Source: CAIWHR01 sp963724975
GTDB taxonomy: Bacteria > Pseudomonadota > Gammaproteobacteria > Burkholderiales > Casimicrobiaceae
Direction of reading: 5' to 3'
NCBI GenBank assembly: GCA_963724975.1
Contig: CAVRXB010000003.1
Location: forward strand, 1-64,000
DNA: 64,000 bases
In this document: piece after piece, positions 26,512 to 37,058 of the stretch
Position numbering within the stretch: the stretch's first letter is position 1
How the letters are laid out: each line of letters opens with the position of its first letter
The notes under the pieces: generated by a model
Databases searched by the model: none
Told to the model about the DNA's origin: nothing
Seen by the model: the letters and a program-made list of their open reading frames with translations, nothing else
Translations under genes and position numbers: made by a program

Positions 26512-26787
26512 GTGTTACTGATCCCTTGCCCCTGGTGCGGGACGCGAGCGCAGTCGGAATTCAGCTACGGCGGCGACGCGACATTGAAGCGTCCCGCGCC
26601 TGATGCTCCGCTCGAAGCGTGGACGGCTTTCGTTTATCAGCGCGACAATCCGGCGGGTCCGCACGAAGAGCTCTGGTTCCACGGCGCCGGTTGCCGCCAG
26701 TGGTTCCGCGTTCGCCGCGACACGCGCACGCACGAGATCATTGCAAGTGAAGCGCCGCGTGCCGCGCAATCGGGGGGCGCGCAGTGA
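26512..26787 (+). CDS. soxD: Sarcosine oxidase delta subunit
   Basis: A 91-residue subunit that binds zinc. It has the family pattern IPCPWCGTRAQSEFSYGGDA with CxxC and a later HGAGCRQWFRVRRD carrying the remaining His and Cys ligands. The start is GTG at 26512, 18 bases after the soxB stop. Its stop overlaps the soxA GTG (GTGA). The order B-D-A-G is the standard sarcosine oxidase operon. Confidence 0.92.
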   Translation: MLLIPCPWCGTRAQSEFSYGGDATLKRPAPDAPLEAWTAFVYQRDNPAGPHEELWFHGAGCRQWFRVRRDTRTHEIIASEAPRAAQSGGAQ

Positions 26788-29700
26788 GCTCCTTCCGTCT
26801 CGCCGAAGGTGGCGTCATCAACCGATCGCGGAGTATCAGATTCGAGTTCGACGGAACCCGTTACGAAGGCCATCCCGGCGATACCCTCGCCTCGGCGTTG
26901 CTTGCCAACGGCGTTCATCTCGTCGCGCGGAGCTTCAAGTACCATCGGCCGCGCGGGATCTTCAGCGCAGGCAGCGAAGAGCCCAATGCGCTCGTCCAGC
27001 TTGCCCGCGGTGCGCGCACCGAGCCCAATGTGCGTGCTACCACCGTAGAACTTTTCGATGGGTTGATCGCCGCGAGCCAGAACCGTTGGCCGTCTCTCGG
27101 CTTCGACGTCGGCGCGATCAACGACGTTCTGTCACGCTTCCTGCCCGCGGGCTTCTACTACAAGACGTTCATGTGGCCACCGTCGCCGCAGGCGTGGCTC
27201 CGCTACGAGCACATAATCCGCGCCGCCGCCGGCATGGGCCGCGCGGCAACGGAGCCCGATCCCGATCGATACGAGCATCAATTCGCGCATTGTGGCGTGC
27301 TGGTCGTCGGGGGCGGGCCGGCAGGACTCGCCGCGGCGCGCGCAGCGGCCGCAACGGGCGGACGCGTGATTCTCTGCGATGAGGGCCCGCGCTTCGGCGG
27401 CAGCCTGATCGGAGACGACGCGACAATCGATGGCGAAGAAGCGAAACGCTGGCTCGCCGACACGACGCGCGAGCTCGCAGCGAACCCGGACATCACACTG
27501 CTCCCGCGCACGACGGCCTTCTGCGCCTACGACGGCAACCTCGTTGGATTGCTGGAGCGTGTCACCGATCATCTTGCGACGCCACCTGCGTACACGCCGC
27601 GGCAGCGGTTGTGGAAGGTTCGCGCGCGCGCCGTCGTCCTCGCAGCGGGCGCGCACGAGCGGCCAATCGTGTACGCGAACAACGATCTGCCCGGCACGAT
27701 GCTCGCGGGCGCGGCGCTTACATATGTCAAGCGTTATGCGGTGCGGCCGGGAACGCGCGCGGTCGTCTTCACGACCAACGACAGCGCCTATGCGACGGCG
27801 CTCGCACTGCGCGACGCCGACGTCGCGATCGCGGCCATCGTCGATGCCCGTCCCGACGCGCAGATAACGGGCGCGCTGCCGCAACGTGCGCGTGGGCTCG
27901 GTCTTCCCATCATCGCTGCGTCGGACATCGTCGGCGCGCACGGGGGCAAGCGCGTCACGGCGGTCGACATTGCGCCGCTCGCCGGCGGGGCGACGCGCTG
28001 GCTCGACTGCGATCTCGTCTGCGTATCCGGCGGCTGGAATCCGGCGGTTCACCTTTTCTCGCATGCGCGCGGCACGTTGCGGTACGACGAGACGCTGACT
28101 GCGCTCCTGCCGCAAGCATCGCCGTTGCCAATTCAGTTTCCAATTCGCGCCGCCGGCGCCGCGAACGGGCGCTTCGGCCTCGCCGCCGCGCTTGCCGACG
28201 GACGTGCGGTCGGGCTCGCGGCGCCGGGAAAATTCGGCGGCGACACTGCGTCGCCCGTTCAGTCCATCCCGGAAACGGGCAACGTCGAGTCCGGCGCGGG
28301 ACGGCCATTATGGAGCGTACCAGCGCGCAACCGCGCCGACAAACGCTTCGTCGACCTGCAGACTGACGTCACCGTCGACGATATCGAGCTTGCCGCGCGC
28401 GAAGGCTACACGTCGATCGAGCATCTGAAGCGCTACACGACGCTCGGCATGGGTACCGATCAGGGCAAGACGGGCAATGTCGTCGGAATCGCACTGCTCG
28501 CCGGAGCCACCGCGCGAACGATTCCCGAAGTCGGAACGACGACGTTCCGGCCGCCGTACACGCCGGTGACGCTCGGTGCATTCCCGGGACAGGAATGCGG
28601 TGCCCACGTCGAACCCACGCGCTATTCCGCGATGCATGACTGGCATGTCGAGAACGGGGCGCGCTTCGTGAACGCGGGATTGTGGAAACGGCCGCATTCG
28701 TATCCGCGTGCCGGCGAATCGCCGGAGGACGCGGCCAATCGAGAAGCGAAGAACGTGAGGACGAACGTCGGTGTCGTCGACGTTTCCACGCTTGGCAAAA
28801 TCGAGCTCCAGGGCAAGGACGCTGCCGAGCTGTTGAATCGCGTCTACATCAGCCGCTGGGACACGCTTCCCCTCGGACGCTGCCGTTACGGTGTGATGTT
28901 ACGTGACGATGGCCTGGTGCTGGACGACGGAACGACGTCGCGGCTTGGCGCGACGCACTTCCTGATGACGACGACGACCGTCAATGCTGTCACGGTGATG
29001 CAACACCTCGAGCGCCTGTTGCAGGTCGACTGGCCGGACCTCGACGCGTTTGTCGCGTCCGTCACCGAGCAGTGGACGGCAGCGGCGTTGGCAGGACCCA
29101 AGGCGCGTGACGTGCTCGCGCAGATCGTCGACATCGACGTGTCGAATGCGGCATTTCCGTTTCTCGCCGTCCGCGAATGCAACGTGCGCGCTGTGAATAC
29201 GCAGATTCCCGCGCGTCTCTTCCGGATGAGCTACTCGGGCGAGCTCGCGTACGAGATCCACGTGCCCGCGAACCACGGCCGCGCGATGTGGGACGCCGTC
29301 ATTGCAGCGGGTGCGGCGTTCGGCCTCATGCCCTACGGGACCGAGGCGATGAGCACGTTGCGCATCGAGAAGGGCCATGTCGTCGTAGGCGCGGAGGCGG
29401 ATGGGCGCACGACCGCCGACGATCTTGGCATGGACGAGCTCGTAAGCGCCGCGAAATGGTGCATCGGCAAGCCGCTGCTCGATCGCCCAGCGCTCAAATC
29501 AGACGATCGCTGGCAGCTGGTCGGGCTCACGGCGCAGGATGGGGGGACTATGCCGCGCGCCGCGAAAATCGTTGCCGATCCCGATCATGCGTTGCCAAAT
29601 CCGATGCTGGGCCACGTGACGTCGTGGTGCTGGAGTCCGAATCTCAACGCGTGGATCGCGCTGGCGCTGGTCGCGCGCGGGCGCGAGCGACACGGCGAAA

Positions 29701-29798
29701 CGCTGTGGGCCGTGTCGCCTCTTGTCGACGCGAGAGTGCGCGTCAAGCTCGGCCCGCCATGCTTCATCGATCCCGATGGGGAGCGGCTTCGTGGCTGA
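26784..29798 (+). CDS. soxA: Sarcosine oxidase alpha subunit
   Basis: A 1004-residue subunit of the expected size. The N-terminal 100 residues form a ferredoxin-like domain (SIRFEFDGTRYEGHPGDTLASALL; KYHRPRGIFSAG). An NAD-binding domain follows (GVLVVGGGPAGLAAARAAAA, about residues 170-190), and the C-terminal 400 residues are a GcvT-like folate-binding domain (FRMSYSGELAYEIHVPA). GTG at 26784 overlaps the soxD stop. It cooperates with soxB in sarcosine demethylation in the cytoplasm. Confidence 0.94.
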   Translation: MSSFRLAEGGVINRSRSIRFEFDGTRYEGHPGDTLASALLANGVHLVARSFKYHRPRGIFSAGSEEPNALVQLARGARTEPNVRATTVELFDGLIAASQNRWPSLGFDVGAINDVLSRFLPAGFYYKTFMWPPSPQAWLRYEHIIRAAAGMGRAATEPDPDRYEHQFAHCGVLVVGGGPAGLAAARAAAATGGRVILCDEGPRFGGSLIGDDATIDGEEAKRWLADTTRELAANPDITLLPRTTAFCAYDGNLVGLLERVTDHLATPPAYTPRQRLWKVRARAVVLAAGAHERPIVYANNDLPGTMLAGAALTYVKRYAVRPGTRAVVFTTNDSAYATALALRDADVAIAAIVDARPDAQITGALPQRARGLGLPIIAASDIVGAHGGKRVTAVDIAPLAGGATRWLDCDLVCVSGGWNPAVHLFSHARGTLRYDETLTALLPQASPLPIQFPIRAAGAANGRFGLAAALADGRAVGLAAPGKFGGDTASPVQSIPETGNVESGAGRPLWSVPARNRADKRFVDLQTDVTVDDIELAAREGYTSIEHLKRYTTLGMGTDQGKTGNVVGIALLAGATARTIPEVGTTTFRPPYTPVTLGAFPGQECGAHVEPTRYSAMHDWHVENGARFVNAGLWKRPHSYPRAGESPEDAANREAKNVRTNVGVVDVSTLGKIELQGKDAAELLNRVYISRWDTLPLGRCRYGVMLRDDGLVLDDGTTSRLGATHFLMTTTTVNAVTVMQHLERLLQVDWPDLDAFVASVTEQWTAAALAGPKARDVLAQIVDIDVSNAAFPFLAVRECNVRAVNTQIPARLFRMSYSGELAYEIHVPANHGRAMWDAVIAAGAAFGLMPYGTEAMSTLRIEKGHVVVGAEADGRTTADDLGMDELVSAAKWCIGKPLLDRPALKSDDRWQLVGLTAQDGGTMPRAAKIVADPDHALPNPMLGHVTSWCWSPNLNAWIALALVARGRERHGETLWAVSPLVDARVRVKLGPPCFIDPDGERLRG

Positions 29799-30393
29799 TC
29801 ACCACAACGCGATAGACACGACGCGCCCCGGCCATTACGGTGCCGCAGGCACTGGCGTGACGATCGCCGAGACAATGATCGTGGCCGCGTGGAACGTTCA
29901 AGGCGATCCTGCGCGCGCGTCGTTCGTCGAAGTGCGACGCGTGTTCGACATCGCCTTGCCGACCTCACCCAACAATATCGCCACGACTGGCGCGCTTACC
30001 GCGGTCTGGTTGGGTCCGCGTTCATGGTTACTCGTCGCGGGAGGCGTGTCGCCGCTCGTTGCGTACGCGGAAAAGCGAGACGCGCTGAACAACGTGGGCA
30101 GTGCGCTTTTCGACGTAACCGCCAGCCGTGTCGCATGGACGGTTTCGGGGCCGCGTGCGACAGACGTGCTCGCGAAGGGGTGCCCGCTCGATTTCCATCC
30201 GCTCGCGTTCTCCGCGGGCACCTGCGCGCAAAGCCTTCTCGGCCACGTCAACGCACTCCTCATCAAGCACAACGAAGCACCGACGTTCACGGTGATGGTC
30301 GCGAGAAGCTTCGCGCGCGGCGTCCTTCATGCGCTCGTTGAGTCCGCAGCGCAATACGGCTGCGACGTGCAGCCGCCGGGATCGCTCCGCTGA
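29791..30393 (+). CDS. soxG: Sarcosine oxidase gamma subunit
   Basis: A 200-residue SoxG-family protein related to the GcvT fold (VEVRRVFDIALPTSPNN; VWLGPRSWLLV; SALFDVTASRVAWTVSGPRATDVLAKGCPLD). GTG at 29791 overlaps the soxA stop by 8 bases, typical for this operon. The final 18 codons and about 30 bases after the stop recur imperfectly near 37.0 kb. glyA and purU, often linked to sox operons, are absent from the window. Confidence 0.9.
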   Translation: MADHHNAIDTTRPGHYGAAGTGVTIAETMIVAAWNVQGDPARASFVEVRRVFDIALPTSPNNIATTGALTAVWLGPRSWLLVAGGVSPLVAYAEKRDALNNVGSALFDVTASRVAWTVSGPRATDVLAKGCPLDFHPLAFSAGTCAQSLLGHVNALLIKHNEAPTFTVMVARSFARGVLHALVESAAQYGCDVQPPGSLR

Positions 30394-30427
30394 ACCGAAG
30401 GCTGGGTGTGCGGCAACGCCCCGTGCG
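30342..30427 (+). repeat. Direct repeat copy 1: soxG 3' end plus downstream flank
   Basis: This segment covers the last soxG codons (VESAAQYG...PPGSLR, stop) and about 34 bases beyond, including CTGGGTGTGCGGCAA. An ungapped second copy lies at about 37007-37092, with roughly three quarters of the positions identical, including the non-coding part. The pair brackets the LysR, aldo/keto reductase, iorAB-like and antiporter genes. Confidence 0.6.
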
Positions 30428-30438
30428 CCGGTCGGCGT

Positions 30439-31365
30439 TCAACGACCCTTCCTGGACTTCGCCGGCACTCGGACTGCGTCGATGAACGCGGCGAGCGCAG
30501 GCGACACCTGACGTCGACCCGGGTAATAGAGAAAGAAGCCGGGAAACGGCGCGCACCAATCCTCGAGCACTCTCGACAGCGCGCCGGCCTCGAGCAGCGA
30601 GGCAACCTGATCCTCGATCACGTACGCAAGGCCCAGACCGGCCAGCGCGGCATCGATGACGATGCCCTCGTCATCGAAGACGAGCGGCCCTTCCACGCCC
30701 ACCTCGATCTTGTGGTGGCGCTGTCTCGAATTCCCACTTGTAGATCGTGCCCGCGGTCGGCAGCCTGAAGTTGATGCAGCGGTGTTTGCGCGAGGTCGTG
30801 AGGCGTCGACGGTGCCGGATGCGACGCGAAGTACTGCGGAGTTCCGACGACGGCCATCCGAAGTTGGCCCGTCACCGGAACGGCAACCACGTCCTTCTCG
30901 AGCGACTCGCCCAGGCGTATGCCGGCGTCGAACCGCTGCGCGACGATGTTGGTCAGCGCAGGATCGATGAGGACTTCGACGACGATCTCGGGATAGGTCT
31001 GCGGTGAACCGGGGCAGGATGGGCGCTACCACCATTCGAGCGGCACGTTCGGGATGCGGTGATCCGGACGTGTCCCGAGGGCCGGTCGAGCAAGCCGCCC
31101 CAGATCCTCGACCGCGCCGGATATCTCCTCGATCGCCGGGCCGAAGACGCGCGAGCAACCGCTCGCCGGCCTCCGTCGTCGAGACACTTCGCGTGCTGCG
31201 GGCAAGCAGCTGGATGCGCAGGCGCTCCTCGAGGCGCCGCATCGTATGGCTGAGCGCCGACGGCGACACGCCGAGCCGTGCGGCGGCCCGCGTGAAGCTG
31301 CGCTCCTCCGCGACGACGGCGAATGCCGCCAGGCTGCCCCAGTCTTCCCGGTCCATTCCTGACAA
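30439..31365 (-). pseudogene. LysR family transcriptional regulator, disrupted by apparent +1 insertions
   Basis: Read with six single-base corrections this is a full-length 306-residue LysR regulator: N-terminal winged helix (FTRAAARLGVSPSALSHTMR), then an effector domain with ITASRTAARMVVAPILPRF, a central VVAVPVTGQLRMAVVGTPQY and GPLVFDDEGIVIDAALAGLG. As given, the frame changes at about 31139, 31092, 31045, 30998, 30786 and 30724, each repaired by removing one base. It is divergent from the aldo/keto reductase (110 bases between starts), the usual place for its regulator. Whether it is really broken or misread cannot be decided here. Confidence 0.75.
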
Positions 31366-31475
31366 TTTGTCAATACCTCATTCGTATTATACGTCTTTAT
31401 CGAGGTTAGTCCGAACGCGGATCATGCGCGTCAGGACGAAGTGAGTCTTCGTCTTCAATCGTAACAGGAGGAAAC

Positions 31476-32470
31476 ATGCAGAAGCGCACACTTGGGAAAC
31501 AGCGGACTCGAGGTTTCGGCCATCGGGCTGGGCTGCATGGGAATGAGCTACGGCTACGGTCCGGCGGTCGACAAGCAGGAGGGAATCGCGCTGATCCGGT
31601 CGGCCGTTCGAACGCGGGGTCACCTTCTTCGACACCGCCGAAGTCTACGGCCCGTTCACGAACGAGGAACTGGTGGGCGAGGCGCTGGCCCCGTTCCGCG
31701 ATCAGGTGGTGATCGCAACCAAGTTCGGCTTCGACATCGACCCGAAGGACGGCAAGCAGCGTGGCCTCAACAGCCGTCCCGAGCACATCAAGCAGGTGGC
31801 CGAAGCGTCGCTCAAGCGATTGAAGACCGGCGTCATCGATCTCTTCTATCAGCATCGCGTCGACCCGAACGTGCCGATCGAAGATGTCGCCGGCGCGGTC
31901 AAGGACCTGATCCGCGAAGGCAAGGTCAGGCACTTCGGACTCTCCGAGCCGGGCGTGCAGACGATCCGGCGGGCGCACGCCGTCCAGCCGGTCGCCGCGG
32001 TTCAGAGCGAATACTCGCTGTTCTGGCGGGAGCCCGAGCAGGAGGTCCTGCCGACGCTCGAGGAACTCGGCATCGGCTTCGTTCCCTTCAGCCCGCTGGG
32101 CAAGGGCTTCCTCACGGGCGCCATCGACGAGAACACGACGTTCGACAGCACCGATTTCCGGAACATCGTTCCCCGCTTCACGCCGGAGGCGCGCAAGGCG
32201 AACCACGCCCTGGTCGATCGGCTGGGCGAGATCGCGGCCCGGAAAAAGGTGACGCCTGCCCAGATCGCGCTCGCCTGGCTGCTGGCGCAGAAGCCGTGGA
32301 TCGTGCCGATCCCCGGCACCACGAAGCTGCATCGCCTGGAGGAAAACATCGGCGCGGCTGCCGTCGAACTGACGCCCGACGAGCTTCGCACCATCGACAG
32401 CGCCGTCTCGACGATCACGCTTCAAGGAGCCCGATACCCGGAACATCTGCAGCGCCTGGTAGGTCGCTGA
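31476..32470 (+). pseudogene. Aldo/keto reductase, disrupted by two apparent +1 insertions
   Basis: Corrected, this is a 330-residue NADP-dependent aldo/keto reductase (AKR13-like): start MQKRTLG at 31476 with AGGAGG upstream, then SGLEVSAIGLGCMGMSYGYG, catalytic Asp and Tyr in FFDTAEVYGP, Lys in VIATKFGF and His in LFYQHRVDP. Extra bases lie at 31497-31499 (AAA for AA) and at about 31607 (TT for T). The long frame from 31673 contains the uninterrupted remainder. It is divergent from the LysR gene and upstream of the iorAB-like pair, so the four genes may form one regulated unit. Confidence 0.8.
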
Positions 32471-32509
32471 GCGGTATCGATCATGCAACGCTTGCTACAG
32501 GAGACCAGA

Positions 32510-32978
32510 ATGATTTCACTGAACGTCAATGGCAACGCTTGTCCAGGCGGACGCTGACGGCGACACGCCGCTGCTCTGGGTGCTGCGCGACCACCTGGAC
32601 ATGACCGGAACGAAGTTCGGCTGCGGCATGGCGTTGTGCGGCGCGTGCACCGTGCACATCGACGGCAAGCCGGCGCGAAGCTGCGTCACGCCGGTTTCCG
32701 CCGTCGCCGGCAAGAAAATCGCGACCGTGGAGAAGATCGGCGAAACCCGCGCCGGCAAGGCGGTGCAGGCGGCGTGGGTCGCGGAGAACGTTCCGCAGTG
32801 CGGCTACTGCCAATCCGGCCAGGTGATGGCAGCCACGGCGTTGCTCGCGGCCATCCCGGCGCCGAGCGACGCGGACATCGACGCCGCCATGAGCGGCAAC
32901 ATCTGCCGCTGCGCCACCTACCCTCGCATCCGCGCCGCTATCAAGCGGGCCGCGAAGGAAGCGAAGGTGCAGGCATGA
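32510..32978 (+). CDS. iorA: Isoquinoline 1-oxidoreductase alpha-like 2Fe-2S subunit (one frameshift near start)
   Basis: A small iron-sulfur subunit of a xanthine-oxidase-family hydroxylase, about 155 residues. The plant-type cluster ligands are in TKFGCGMALCGACTVH and a later Cys; the second cluster is in QCGYCQSGQV and NICRCATYPRIR. The native start is probably ATG 32510 (MISLNVNGN, after ACAGGAG); one extra base near 32538 breaks that frame, while ATG 32529 begins an intact frame to the stop. It overlaps the large subunit start by 4 bases (ATGA). Confidence 0.85.
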
Positions 32979-35158
32979 ACGCCATCGTCAACTTGAGCCG
33001 CCGCGATTTCCTCAAGGCGGCGGGCGGCCTGGCCCTCGGTTTTCATCTTCCGCAATCGTTGGCGCAGTCGGGACCGGGAAGAACCGTAAGCACCGATCTT
33101 GCGGGCGCGTTCTCGCCGAATGCCTTCATTCGCATCAGCCCCGACAACACGGTCACCGTGATCGTGAAGCACCTCGAGATGGGCCAGGGCACCTACACCG
33201 GCCTGCCGACGCTGGTTGCCGAGGAGCTGGATGCCGACTGGTCGCAGATCCGCGCCGAGGGCGCGCCTGCCGACGCGAAGCGGTACAACAACCTCTTCTG
33301 GGGCGAGGCGCAGGGCACGGGCGGCAGCACCGCGCTCGCCAATTCCTACGAGCAGCTCCGCAAGGCCGGCGCCGCGGCGCGCGCGATGCTGGTCGCCGCG
33401 GCCGCCGAGAAGTGGCAGGTGCCGGCGTCGGAAATCAAGGTTTCCAGAGGAATCGTCTTTTCGGGAAACAAGAAAGCGACCTTCGGCGAGCTCGCCGCGG
33501 ACGCGGCGAAGCAACCCGTGCCGGCCGACGTGAAGCTGAAGGACCCGAAGGACTTCGTCCTCATTGGCAAGCCCGCGGCGCGCACCGACGCGCGCGCGAA
33601 GTCGAACGGCAGCGCGATCTTCACGCAGGACGTGAAGCTGCCCGGCATGCTGACGGCGGTCGTCCTGCATCCGCCGCGCTTCGGCGCGAAGCTGAAGAGC
33701 TTCGATGCCGCAAGAGCGAAGCAGATCAAGGGGGTCGAGCAGGTGGTGGCTTTTTCCACTCCGGCGACGAACGGCGTCGCGGTCCTGGCGAAGGACTACT
33801 GGTCGGCGAAGAAGGGCCGCGATGCGCTGACCGCGGAGTGGGACGAGTCCGCTGCTTTTCGCCTCGGATCCGCCGAGATCATGAATGAGTACAAGAAGCC
33901 TTGCGACGACGCCGGGCTTGAGCGCGCGCAAGGACGGCGACGCCGACGCGGCGCTGAAAGGCGCGGCGAAGACCCTCGAAGCCGCCTACGAATTCCCCTA
34001 CCTCGCGCACGCCAGCATGGAGCCGATGAACTGCGTGGTGAAGCTCGACGGCGAGCGGTTGCGAGATCTGGAACGGCGAGCAGTTCCAGACCGTCGACCA
34101 GGCGGTGGTGGCGAAGCTTCTGGGTCTGGACGCCGGGCAGGTCAGGATCAACCAGCTCTACGCCGGCGGCAGCTTCGGCCGGCGCGCCAACCCCCAGTCC
34201 GACTTCGTGCTCGAGGCCGCCGCGATCGCCAAGGCGACCAACGGCGCCGCGCCGGTGAAGCTGGTCTGGGGACGCGAGGACGACATGCGCGCCGGCTTCT
34301 ACCGGCCGATGTACTACCACACGCTCAAGGCGGGCCTCGACGCGCAGGGCAACCTGGTTGCCTGGAAGCACGTCATCGTCGGCCAGTCGATCCTTACCGG
34401 CACGGCCTTCGAGCCGGTGATGGTGAAGGACGGCATCGACGGCACCTCGGTCGAAGGCGCCGCCAACCTGCCCTACGCCATACCGAACCTCGCGGTCGAG
34501 CTGCACACGCCCAAGATCGGCGTGCCGGTGCAGTGGTGGCGCTCGGTCGGCTCGACCCACACCGCCTTCGCCACCGAGTGCTTCCTCGACGAGATTGCGC
34601 GCGAGACGAAGAAGGATCCGTTCGAGCTGCGCCGCTCGCTGCTCGCCAAGCACCCGCGCCATAGGGCCGCGCTCGAGCTCGCCGCGCAGAAGGCCGGCTG
34701 GGGCAATCCGAAGAAAGGCGTCACCCGCGGCATCGCCGTGCACGAATCCTTCAACACCATCGTCGCCCAGGTGGTCGAAGTTTCCGGAAAGCAATCCTCC
34801 GCTGAAGATCGAGAGAGTGATCTGCGCGGTGGATTGCGGCGTGGCGGTCAACCCGAACATCATCGCCATGCAGATGGAGTCCGGCATCGGCTTCGGCCTC
34901 TCGGCCGCCCTCGCCGGCGCCATCACGCTGAAGGAAGGCATCGTCGAGCAGTCCAACTTCCACGACTACCCCGTGCTGCGCATGAACCAGATGCCGAAGA
35001 TCGAAGTCTTCATCGTGCCTTCGAAGGAAAAGCCCACCGGCGTCGGCGAGCCCGGCACCCCGGTGATCGCGCCCGCCCTCGCGAACGCGATCCTGGCGAT
35101 GCAAGGCAAGCCCATCCGCGCGCTTCCGATGTCCTCGCAAGGAGTCACGTTCGCATGA
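32975..35158 (+). pseudogene. iorB: Isoquinoline 1-oxidoreductase beta-like molybdenum subunit, three apparent +1 insertions
   Basis: Corrected length is about 726 residues, normal for the family. The N-terminus has a Tat signal (SRRDFLKAAGG), so the complex should be exported folded. The aldehyde oxidase/xanthine dehydrogenase molybdopterin domain shows GGSFGRRANPQSD, WWRSVGSTH and the GVGEPGTPVIAPA loop with the catalytic Glu. Extra bases are inferred at about 33899 (CC for C), 34059 (TT for T) and 34788-34790 (AAA for AA). Substrates of this class are N-heterocycles or aldehydes. A cytochrome c partner and a maturation factor, often linked, are not seen. Confidence 0.8.
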
Positions 35159-35387
35159 CGCTACGCGCACCAACCCTCGCAGCGCGCAATGGAGCGCCAA
35201 CGATTCGGCGGCGGTCAATACCCATTTTCCGTTCTTGGATCTGGACAATCTCGAGATCGCAGGTCTTCGTTCCCGGTTTCTGATCGTTGGCCGCGCAAGC
35301 CGACGAGCATCGCGTTAGGGAACCCGGCGCTATGAGCTCCGTCGTGCTGACGCACCGAGGGCACGCGCTACCACCGGGCTGCAGCGA
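35159..35387 (+). other. Spacer with an unassigned coding-like tail
   Basis: No complete gene. One frame from about 35154 to a TAG at 35316-35318 reads like protein (NTHFPFLDLDNLEIAGLRSR), without a recognisable start or family. It may be the 3' end of a lost gene. The remaining 70 bases lead into the antiporter start and contain no clear promoter. Confidence 0.25.
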
Positions 35388-36938
35388 ATGAAGGAACTGG
35401 AACAACTTCTCGGATTGTTCGTCGCGGCCGTGATTCTGGCCGCTGGCGCGCGCCGCGTCGGAGCACCCTATCCGGTATTCCTCGCGCTCGGCGGTGCGCT
35501 GCTCGCGTTTATTCCGGGCGCTCCTTCGGTGAACTTGCCGCCTGAGCTCATGCTCGCGCTTTTCGTCGCGCCCGTGCTGCTCGATGCGGCGTACGACACC
35601 TCGCTGCGGGACCTCCGCGACAACTGGGCGCCGGTGACGAGCCTCGTCGTAGTCGCGGTCGGGTTGACAACGGCGGCGGTGGCGGTTGTCGCCCATGCGC
35701 TCGTCCCCACGATGCCATGGGCCGCGGCGATCGCGCTGGGCGCCGTCGTCGCTCCTCCCGACGCCGTCGCCGCAACGGCCGTGCTGCGCCAGCTGCGACC
35801 GCCGCATCGGCTCCTCACGATACTCGAAGGGGAAAGCCTGCTGAACGACGCGAGCGCCCTCCTGATCTACCGCCTCGCGGTCGGAGCAGTGGCGGTGAAC
35901 GGCTTCTCGGTCGCAGCCGTTGCGCCGACGTTCCTGTTGGCGGTGGCCGGCAGCCTTGTCGCTGGACCGGCGCTGGGCTGGATCGTCTTGCGCGTGATGG
36001 AACGCGTGCAGCACGTACCGACCGCGATCATCCTTCAATTCGTGAGCACGTTCGGCGTATGGATGCTCGCCGAACGCATCGGCCTCTCCGGCGTTTTGAC
36101 TACGGTGTGCTTCGCTGCGACGGCGGCGCGAACCGCGCCCGAGCGAACTCCCGCGGTGACACGTATACCGACCAACGCGGTGTGGGACACGGTCATTTTC
36201 GCGCTGAACATCCTTGCGTTCATCTTCATCGGCCTGCAGATCGGGCCGATTCTCGACAGCCTCGAAGCGGCGGATCGCGCCCGGTATTTCGCAGTTGCCG
36301 GCGCGGTTCTCTTCACCGTCATCGTCGTGCGCATTGCCTGGCACATGTCTTTCAATGCGATGATCCGATGGTGGCACCGCCGCTTCGGCTTCCATCCGCC
36401 GCGGCCGATGCTGCGGCCGACCGTCGGCAGCGGGTTGATCATTTCGTGGGCCGGCATGCGCGGCATCGTCACGCTGGCGGCGGCAATGGCGCTCTCATCG
36501 TCCTTCCCGTACCGCGACTTGATCGTGCTGACGTCGTTCTGTGTCGTTCTGGGCACGCTGACGATTCAAGGGCTGACGCTCAAGCCTCTGCTGCGCGCAC
36601 TCGATTTGCACGACGACGATCCTGTAGAGCGCGAGCTCACATCGGCGCGCGAACGCGCCTTGCGTGCCGCCGTTGCGAGCGTCGCCGGTAACGATTCGCC
36701 GACCGCCATTCTCGTTCGGCAGCAGTTCACCGCGCGCTTCTCTTCCCACGGAGCCCTTCTCCATCCCCGTGCCTCTGTTCGTTCCTCGCACGACGAAATC
36801 CATGGCAGGGCCCTGCAAGCAGCCCGGCAGGCCGTCCTCGCCATGCGGGCCAGCGATGAGATCGGCGACGATGCGTTTCATCAAGTGGAACAGGAACTGG
36901 ACTGGCTCGAAGTGGCGGGCAGCCGCAAGGAAGACTAG
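35388..36938 (+). CDS. CPA1-family Na+/H+ antiporter
   Basis: A 516-residue protein with about 12 membrane helices in the first 400 residues and a cytoplasmic tail. The ion-binding region reads APPDAVAATAVLRQL and the following GESLLNDASALLIYR is the CPA1 signature; ISWAGMRGIVTLAAAMAL is the conserved later helix. It exchanges cytoplasmic Na+ or K+ for H+. The gene is intact, unlike those just upstream. It stops directly before a soxG-like tail in the same reading frame. Confidence 0.9.
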   Translation: MKELEQLLGLFVAAVILAAGARRVGAPYPVFLALGGALLAFIPGAPSVNLPPELMLALFVAPVLLDAAYDTSLRDLRDNWAPVTSLVVVAVGLTTAAVAVVAHALVPTMPWAAAIALGAVVAPPDAVAATAVLRQLRPPHRLLTILEGESLLNDASALLIYRLAVGAVAVNGFSVAAVAPTFLLAVAGSLVAGPALGWIVLRVMERVQHVPTAIILQFVSTFGVWMLAERIGLSGVLTTVCFAATAARTAPERTPAVTRIPTNAVWDTVIFALNILAFIFIGLQIGPILDSLEAADRARYFAVAGAVLFTVIVVRIAWHMSFNAMIRWWHRRFGFHPPRPMLRPTVGSGLIISWAGMRGIVTLAAAMALSSSFPYRDLIVLTSFCVVLGTLTIQGLTLKPLLRALDLHDDDPVERELTSARERALRAAVASVAGNDSPTAILVRQQFTARFSSHGALLHPRASVRSSHDEIHGRALQAARQAVLAMRASDEIGDDAFHQVEQELDWLEVAGSRKED

Positions 36939-36941
36939 ACC

Positions 36942-37058
36942 TGCTGGTCATTCACGCAACTGAAAGCCCTGAACGATCGCGGGCCCCTGTGGGCGTCGCT
37001 CTGCGAGTCGGCGGCGCAGTACGGCATCGACGTCGCCCCACCGGGGTCACTCCGCTGA
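36942..37058 (+). pseudogene. C-terminal remnant of a soxG-like gene
   Basis: This frame, beginning just after the antiporter stop, encodes FTQLKALNDRG...LCESAAQYGIDV and PPGSLR then a stop, clearly the C-terminal end of a SoxG-like protein. The start and the first 160 or so residues are missing. Its nucleotide sequence and about 30 bases beyond the stop match the end of soxG at 30.4 kb imperfectly, so it is either a divergent duplicate or the relic of a second sarcosine oxidase operon. Confidence 0.7.

Noticed and set aside
31476..35158. Programmed frameshifting in the AKR/iorAB genes
   Set aside because: The shifts are at unrelated sequences without slippery-site plus structure signals and also occur in unrelated genes; extra bases are simpler.
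2246..35377. 13-base matches (GCGCTACCACC core) at about 2246, 31023 and 35364
   Set aside because: In 64 kb of GC-rich DNA several chance 13-base matches are expected, and the copy at 31023 lies in LysR coding sequence. No longer similarity surrounds them.
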